64,000 bases of DNA from Pyxicephalus adspersus (Eukaryota; Chordata; Amphibia; Anura; Pyxicephalidae): positions 16,193,762 through 16,257,761 of the forward strand of contig NC_092864.1 of NCBI RefSeq assembly GCF_032062135.1. Reading direction: 5' to 3'. The notes under the pieces were generated by a model. The model was given only the letters and a program-made list of their open reading frames with translations, ran no database searches and was not told the origin of the DNA. The position numbers were made by a program, and so were the translations under genes. Every line of letters begins with the position of its first letter. Position 1 is the stretch's first letter. This document shows, one piece after another, positions 58,301-64,000 of the stretch.

Positions 58301-58878
58301 AGACATCAACCAAGGAATGGTTTTACAAAGAGGCCAAATATACCTAAATCTGGCCCCTATGTGGCCCTCAAGTACTGGAGGACCCCTGCTAAAGAATTTC
58401 ACTTGAGTAACAGCTCAAAGTCTGCTGGGGCTGCTAACATCACATCCAATATGGTGGCATTTAAAAAAAAGTACATGTGCTATGATTTAACTTTTTCTAT
58501 TGGTACCCCAGGGTTACTTTGACATTAGCTCTGTTAATCATTCTGAATGTTCTTGTTCCTTAGACAAAAGATGCCACCACACAGACGGCCTCCTTCTCAC
58601 CACCCAAAACAGAAGTTAGTACAGAACAGCTGGACTCTGTGAGAGGGGAGCTCCACAGACTGACACAAGTCATGCAGTCTCTGATTGACAGGCAGAATCG
58701 TTGGGAACAAGAACAAATGAGGCAAAGACAATGTCACCACCAGGAGTTGTTGAATCAAATCCAGCAGCTTGGAGCAACGCTGGGGGCAAAGATCGCTCAG
58801 AGCTGTGCCCCGTTCACAAGCAGTCAGGAGTTGGAGGCCTCTCTCCCTGATCTGGGACATTTCAAGATGGAGCTGTAA
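55338..58878 (+). CDS. Unnamed HTH/coiled-coil nuclear-type protein, 347 residues, 4 exons
   Basis: Exons are 55338-55773, 56927-57108, 57213-57323 and 58564-58878, with phases consistent (1, 0, 0) and canonical GT-AG sites. Residues 1-50 (MGRLDDHAKHRIVVLRKAGL, SFRKIKKVLELDNIKVTPQA, IYLFLKRKK) form a three-helix helix-turn-helix of the homeodomain-like/transposase kind. Residues 51-145 are Lys/Ser-rich and probably disordered. The 146-206 part is proline-rich (PIRPAPNPIVNGPRPSPAQP), then a conserved-looking block LKNPALLVTKKIVDRAISLQ. Residues 207-243 continue VILQNGLQLLIQGG. The C-terminal third has a Gln-rich coiled coil (LHRLTQVMQSLIDRQNRWEQ, LLNQIQQLGATLGAKIAQ) and ends GHFKMEL. This layout resembles transposon-derived DNA-binding regulators. 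I cannot name it. The gene model is strong; function is inference. Confidence 0.85.
56075..56620. mobile_element. Foldback MITE 'tctgtctggatttctatg' family, copy 2, inside intron 1 of the HTH gene
   Basis: Shares 'gtctaaaagcggtacattgt', 'cttaggcataactcaccgaa', a 'ttggattcaatacagg' hairpin, 'caacgtcactgggaact', 'gacactggaggacgctggtg' and 'agtgtggcttggggttactg' with 35739-36400. Confidence 0.75.
57480..58090. mobile_element. Decayed mobile-element fragment in intron 3 of the HTH gene
   Basis: Contains coding-like decayed text such as 'gttgggcccccctttgccct', 'gggatagattcaacaaggta', 'ggattgacatctggtgactg' and 'atatcccccataacacc', reminiscent of a widespread vertebrate repeat. No intact frame. 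Family not named with confidence. Confidence 0.5.
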
Positions 58879-60425
58879 AGGGGACGATCACTGGGCTAAA
58901 GCTGATCACTGATTCTGCAACTGACGATGAGACTGATAGGAGTGACAGTGTTTTTATCACACTTTAGCTTCCTTACTGGAATATTGGGGGGAGGTCATCC
59001 TCTAAAGCTGGAAAGTAAGGGAGCAGGGGCATATTTATAAAAGTGTCGGGTCTTCCAGCCAGCACGTCCACTACAGAGGGGGTCCGCTCATACACAAAGA
59101 CTTATACTTCACCCTGCACTACAGTAGCAAAGGGTGGGCATGGTGAACCTGTCCTGTTCACATTTCACATTAAACCCCACCGATGACTACCAAACCTTGC
59201 CCATTTGCCATCATATGCCAGCTGGTGTTGCGCACTGGATTATCATTACATATATATGTTTGTGGCTAGGAATTACGCTTGGAATGAACAGCCAAAAAAT
59301 AGTTATAGCTGTTTTACAGTCTGTGTCTCCATTACGGGGTCACAGACTGAAGCAAGCACTTTTTCTTACTAAGATGAGATATACCGTCATTGAGGTAGTT
59401 GTTACTGTCTGTATATCCCTGCCCAGGTGACAACCAATCCCTCTTATGTCCTACTATCACTGGGACAGGAAGTAAGGTAAAATCTCCTATATGGGGTCAG
59501 TAAGTAAAAGTAGACAAAAGTTTTTTTTTTCTCTTTTCAAGTCTATTCAAAACTAAACAAAGTTTTGGCCAGATTTAAATGATCCCTTTTTGTTTTTTAA
59601 TCCCCAAGCTTGGATCTTTGGGGGTTTGATGGTTAAATGCAGGGGTTGTGGATGCTGTGAAGGTATCAATAGGCACCTTAAAGTGGACCTTTTCACTAAA
59701 TAGGGGTTCTGTTAATGTTCTCTGGCCCCTCCTTGCCAAATCATCTTCCTTTAGTAGGTAAAAGAAAGGTAACTGAAAAGAAATGAATTCTTACTGCCTG
59801 TGGTATCCATGAGAGTGGTGTCACTGCCCTTCTGGGGCACTGCAGCTGAAATCTCTCAAAGATTTGCAATGAACTGGAGTGTCTCCTGGCAAGATTTTGC
59901 CTGCTGTTTTCCACAGAAAACTTCCTTTCTATAAATTGAAAGGTATTTTTGTATTCTATGCAGGTTTCTTACCCGTGAAAGCGCTGAGATTGCTGCTGGG
60001 CAGTGCCATCTTGAATGTGATGGCAGCAGCCCCTTTAGGCTCAGAGCTGTCACTCGGTTGAACACCTTTTTCATGGCAGCCAAATAATAGCCTATGGAAA
60101 AAATGGGTAAAGGCAAAGGAGCTAGGCCATCACAGACAGTATTTAGAATATAGGTTTGTGATGTAAAAGGAAAGGGGGGGGGGGGCTATGCAGGAAAACT
60201 AACATTAACAAATACAGAGTCAGGCTGTAAATAAAAAAAATGTTAATTGAAAGGAAAAATGCTGCAATAAAGCATTTAAATTCTTCTTTTGTGCCTGACC
60301 TGCAGTTTTAAGCTGATAACAGGTTCTCTTTAAGAAATCCACACTGGAACCATTTACATAGTGAGGCCAGTGAGTAGGAATGGCTTACAGAGTATATCTA
60401 GGCAATGTATAAATATATAAAATAT
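58879..60425 (+). other. Downstream of HTH gene; probable 3' UTR then intergenic
   Basis: Possible polyadenylation signals AATAAA occur at 60230-60235 and 60266-60271, giving a long 3' UTR of about 1.4 kb if used. None closer was found. No other feature. Confidence 0.35.
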
Positions 60426-60690
60426 AATAATTGTTACCAGTGGCTAGCACTCCTGGCCTTTGCAGCGCTGGGTCCCATGTTAGAATCTCGGCCAGGCAGT
60501 TTGCAGGTTCTCGTGTTGGCGTGGGTTTCCTCCCACTTTCCAAAAACATGTCATTAGACTTTGATAATGATATATAACTATAGTAGGGACATTAGAATGT
60601 GAGCCCCTTTTCGGGACAGTAAGTCATATGTGGACTTTGTAAAGCGCTGCGTAATATGTCGGCGCTATAAAAATACAACTTGTATAAAAT
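60425..60690 (-). repeat. Long-form agcgc repeat, reverse orientation, near full length
   Basis: Reads in reverse from 'taccagtggctagcactcct' and 'ggcagtttgcaggttctcgt' to 'gtaaagcgctgcgtaatatg' and 'tcggcgctataaaaatacaa'. It includes 'gcgtgggtttcctcccactt', the widespread cacgcaaac-type module. Confidence 0.85.
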
Positions 60691-63600
60691 ATCTAATTGC
60701 CCAAAGGAGCCAATCAGATCTGTCATTTTTTTTTAATGAAAGGCACCTTGTTACTAGTTGCTTTGTGAAGGACAGGCTGGTTTACTTCAAACTTTTTTTT
60801 ATTTTACACCTTCATCCCATAATGCTTTGATTCCAAATGTTCTGAAAGAAACGATGGCCTCATCATTACTCCAACAGCTTTTACTACAGGAAAGCCAAGG
60901 TCTTTGTTATGGGTTACAGCACTTATACACACTTTATTATGTTGCATTATAAGCTCTTATGTTTTAGAAGCCATGTTGCTGGTTATTAGACGTGTTATCT
61001 ATCGAGGAGAAATGGATGTATTTTATTTGTTTTAAAGTTTTAAAGATGTCATTTTTAATGTGCAGTATAGCAATGGATTGTTATATCAGGACATGCAAAG
61101 GGCAGTGCCTATGGGCTTTTTGTCAGGGCAAAATAAAAAACATATGCAGTACCTCTGCAGTACGTTCCCATTACTAATGGTGTATCAAATATTGTATGTT
61201 AATTTGCCAGAAATGCTTTCTGCTTCTACTTCCTGTTGGGATGACAACACACAACATTTTGGTGGACTGAAAGGTGTCAGCCTCCCCCGAATCTTTTATT
61301 CCTTTATTAAAACCTCCTCCATCTATTCTGTTCTCCATAATTTGAGGACTAATTATTCTTTAATGTGAGGGTTAAGCCCTCACATTGTCTGTTGGATTAT
61401 GGAGATTATGGGATTATGGCTATGGAGAGGGGGAGTATGAGCAAACAGCACCCCTCCATAGGGGATCACAGCCATTTCCGATTGATTCTGGTCAGGGTGG
61501 ATTGATGAATGTCATCAGGGATCCCTGAACCACATTTATGTGACCGTTTGTTTTGGGCGAAAATCATCTGACATGCACACGAATGGGGGAAGGCTAATTA
61601 GGCTTTTTTGAGATAACACAGGAAGTTTACACAGGACAGTTCTGAATTTCTGACAAGATCAATGGATACTTTTTTTTTCTTTTGTACTTATCAAACAGAA
61701 TATTAGCAGCCAGTCAGATTTTCATCACAATTCATTGGATTATGGAAATCTGATTGGTTGTTATAGGCTATTGCTGTGTGCTGCATGGTGTACACAATCA
61801 TTTCACTTTGCAGTGCAGCTTTTGTTAGAAAAATAATCTTTCTTGGGTTTTTACTGCTTTATGCTGAATCTTGTCTTAAACTTTCTGTCCTGCAGACAAT
61901 GATTTTGAGCAGACAAGAAGGGAGAGAAAAACAATAGCAGGGATGCAAACCTGGTCATAATATTTATGTCTCTGATAAACTTTCAGATGGCAAAAAGTGG
62001 TTCTAATCCTTTCCCACCAAATGTAAAGCTGGGATTACATATTAATGCTCATTTCAAGCTTTCCACCAATGCCCCATACCCCAGCATTTATACTTTTTAT
62101 GATTTAAATCTTCTGGACGGTCATTTTGTACTTTGGTTTTCTCCTAGCAATGTGCAGTGCTGGATGATGCTGAAGCCTGTAAAGCTTTCTAATTATTCCA
62201 CTACAGAGCCACCTAAGAGTTAATCTTTTTAGAAAATTAAATACAAAAATGTGGAATACTGAATACATATATTGTGGATGTACAGGTGGATTTGTAGTCT
62301 GTGCCCTTGTGATCACCTTGTGTCCTCCTTTCTATACATGTTGGGGTCGGAGTGACCTGATTGGAGGAAAGTAATGGTTTAGTTATGCCCGATGGGTAAT
62401 GAGAAAGAAAGCAACTGGTACTAAGCAAAATATAATCTCATACTAAAAATGGCAAGTTTTTTCACATTGTAATGAAACAAGGTAAACATGAGCAATGGTC
62501 ATGTAACAATATGAATAATAAAATAATAATAATAATTGGTGGAGATCAGTGTATATTGTAGTAATCATAGAATCGAGTGCTGATGCTATTATCTGGATAG
62601 ACATAAAGAAATGCCAGCTTCTCCCTGCCTGACTCGTGCCAGGTAAATTATATGACAATGGGCCCTCCCTGGGGTAAACTGAGTCGTCTGATTTTGCTGT
62701 TGGAACTGCTGCTGTTTTGAACCATTGTACACATCCAATAATGATAAGTACTAACTACCGGTAAGTGTTTTGTGTCCTTCTTGTACCCTTCCTGACACTT
62801 GTAGTCCCACAAATACTTCCACCTAGTTACAGTAAGAAATCCTGTGAGTTACTCATGGAATGGCTCTATAAAGGTGTAACAAGGTGGGGTATTTTTTGAT
62901 GCTACAAGGGTAAAGAAAGGCACAAAGGTGCTGCTTAACTAAAAGTTAGTACAGTACTTATCTTTATTGGATGCATACAATGGTCCAAAACAGCAATAAC
63001 TTGTACAATGGCCCAACAGCAAGACCCGGGTTTACCCCGGGGGGGCCCATCTTTATATCCTCTAATTGAGAAGAGCCAGGCAGGTAGAAGCTGGCATTTT
63101 TTTTGCAGGTATCCAGAAAATGTCATTATTTCTACGATACATGTAATTAACAATTATACACTGATTGTGACATGACCATTGCTAGCTCATTGTGACCAAA
63201 CATCTTTGGTATAACTTCTTCATGTTGAGGCCACCAGCAAGAAGAACAATGAGCAGTACAGTAGAAACATCAGCAAATCCCCTGCATAAATCAGCAGTGC
63301 AGATATACAGCTAGGAGGCTTTAGGCTTAGAAGTGCCTAGGCACCCTCACATACCATGGAGTGCTCTGCTATTTTCCAGTGTACCATAGCCAATCTTTAT
63401 TTCTTTAATTCAGGGCCACTTAAAATGAATCAATAGCAATGAAAAGGAGTGCATTATCTATCTTACACGTATTATCTTACAGGGCAATGAAACAAAATAA
63501 TTTTTAGCATAGTAGAAGAGTGCATTCGTATTTGTACCTGTGCATTTGGCACTCACTATAAGGCTCATCCACCTTAATTTACCATTATTTCTTTTCATCT

Positions 63601-63888
63601 GTTCAGTATGTCTTTCTTATAATGCAATTTGAATATGCAACACAACCTTACATCTTTTAAAAGTATATAATTCACATTTGAGGCATTGCAATGAAAGTAT
63701 ATCTATTTTTTATTACAGCCTTTCACAAAAACATGTAGAAAACTGTGTTTATATATATTAAAACACAGTTGATGTACAATCACTAGAGGACATAAAATCA
63801 TCAAGTCATTTCCAATATTAACCAGCAGGTGGTGGTATTGTACAAGGGTAGATAAATGTACCAATACATTTGCCTAAACTAGCTAATG
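60690..63888. other. Intergenic, no recognised gene
   Basis: AT-rich with scattered short open frames. A weak 'ggcttttttgagataacaca' region and (AAT)-rich patches occur. Nothing can be supported as a gene. Confidence 0.5.
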
Positions 63889-64000
63889 GGCCTGATTTAT
63901 TAAAAAGCTCTCCAAGGCAGGAGATGATACACTTTTATCAGTGAAGCTAGAAAACCTAGAATGGATTTCTTCAAAGAGTTTCCTGGACCAGATCCATTCC
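63889..64000. mobile_element. Foldback/MITE-like element, 'cctgatttattaaagctc' family, copy 3, cut by window end
   Basis: Begins 'gggcctgatttattaaaaag', continues 'ctctccaaggcaggagatga', 'aatggatttcttcaaagag' and 'tcctggaccagatccattcc'. The right arm lies beyond the window. Confidence 0.85.

Overview
The window looks like nuclear genomic DNA from a frog, probably a neobatrachian. It holds intron-rich vertebrate genes with orthodox splice sites, set in AT-rich DNA full of repeats typical of anurans: the 'tatatagcgccaacata' dispersed repeat, the 'cctgatttattaaagc' inverted-repeat element and CR1-type LINE 3' ends. Species assignment is inference. There are no bacterial features, CRISPR arrays or operons.

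Layout. Positions 1 to 24463 lie on the minus strand within the 5' half of coronin-7 (CORO7). Seven coding exons (202 codons, WD40 region) were read, and the gene runs off the left edge. Positions 24780 to 25970 hold a ~40 bp minisatellite just upstream of the CORO7 start, interrupted by a 723 bp run of Ns. From 26 to 44 kb I find no intact gene. This stretch holds scrambled, intronless fragments of a phospholipase D (PLD1/PLD2-type) pseudogene, a dead hAT-type transposase head, an L1/Tx1-like LINE fragment, a CR1-like LINE and many non-autonomous elements.

Positions 45401 to 53029 (minus) carry a complete RNPS1 gene, encoding the SR-related exon-junction-complex factor, in seven coding exons. 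Its CpG-rich promoter contains a palindromic CRE overlapping an E-box. Head to head with it, on the plus strand, is a two-exon reading frame for an unrecognised 79-residue protein (53253 to 53756). Positions 55338 to 58878 (plus) carry a four-exon gene for a 347-residue protein with an N-terminal transposase/homeodomain-like helix-turn-helix and a C-terminal Gln-rich coiled coil. I could not name it; it looks like a candidate DNA-binding regulator. Positions 59 to 64 kb hold repeats and unannotatable sequence.

The most interesting items are the unnamed HTH/coiled-coil gene and its start-overlapping uORF, the small gene divergent from RNPS1, a GC-AG intron in CORO7, an RNPS1 start codon split across a splice junction, a 37 bp inverted pair of ZNF143/THAP11-type motifs in CORO7 intron 1, and a foldback element family with several near-perfect internal hairpins.
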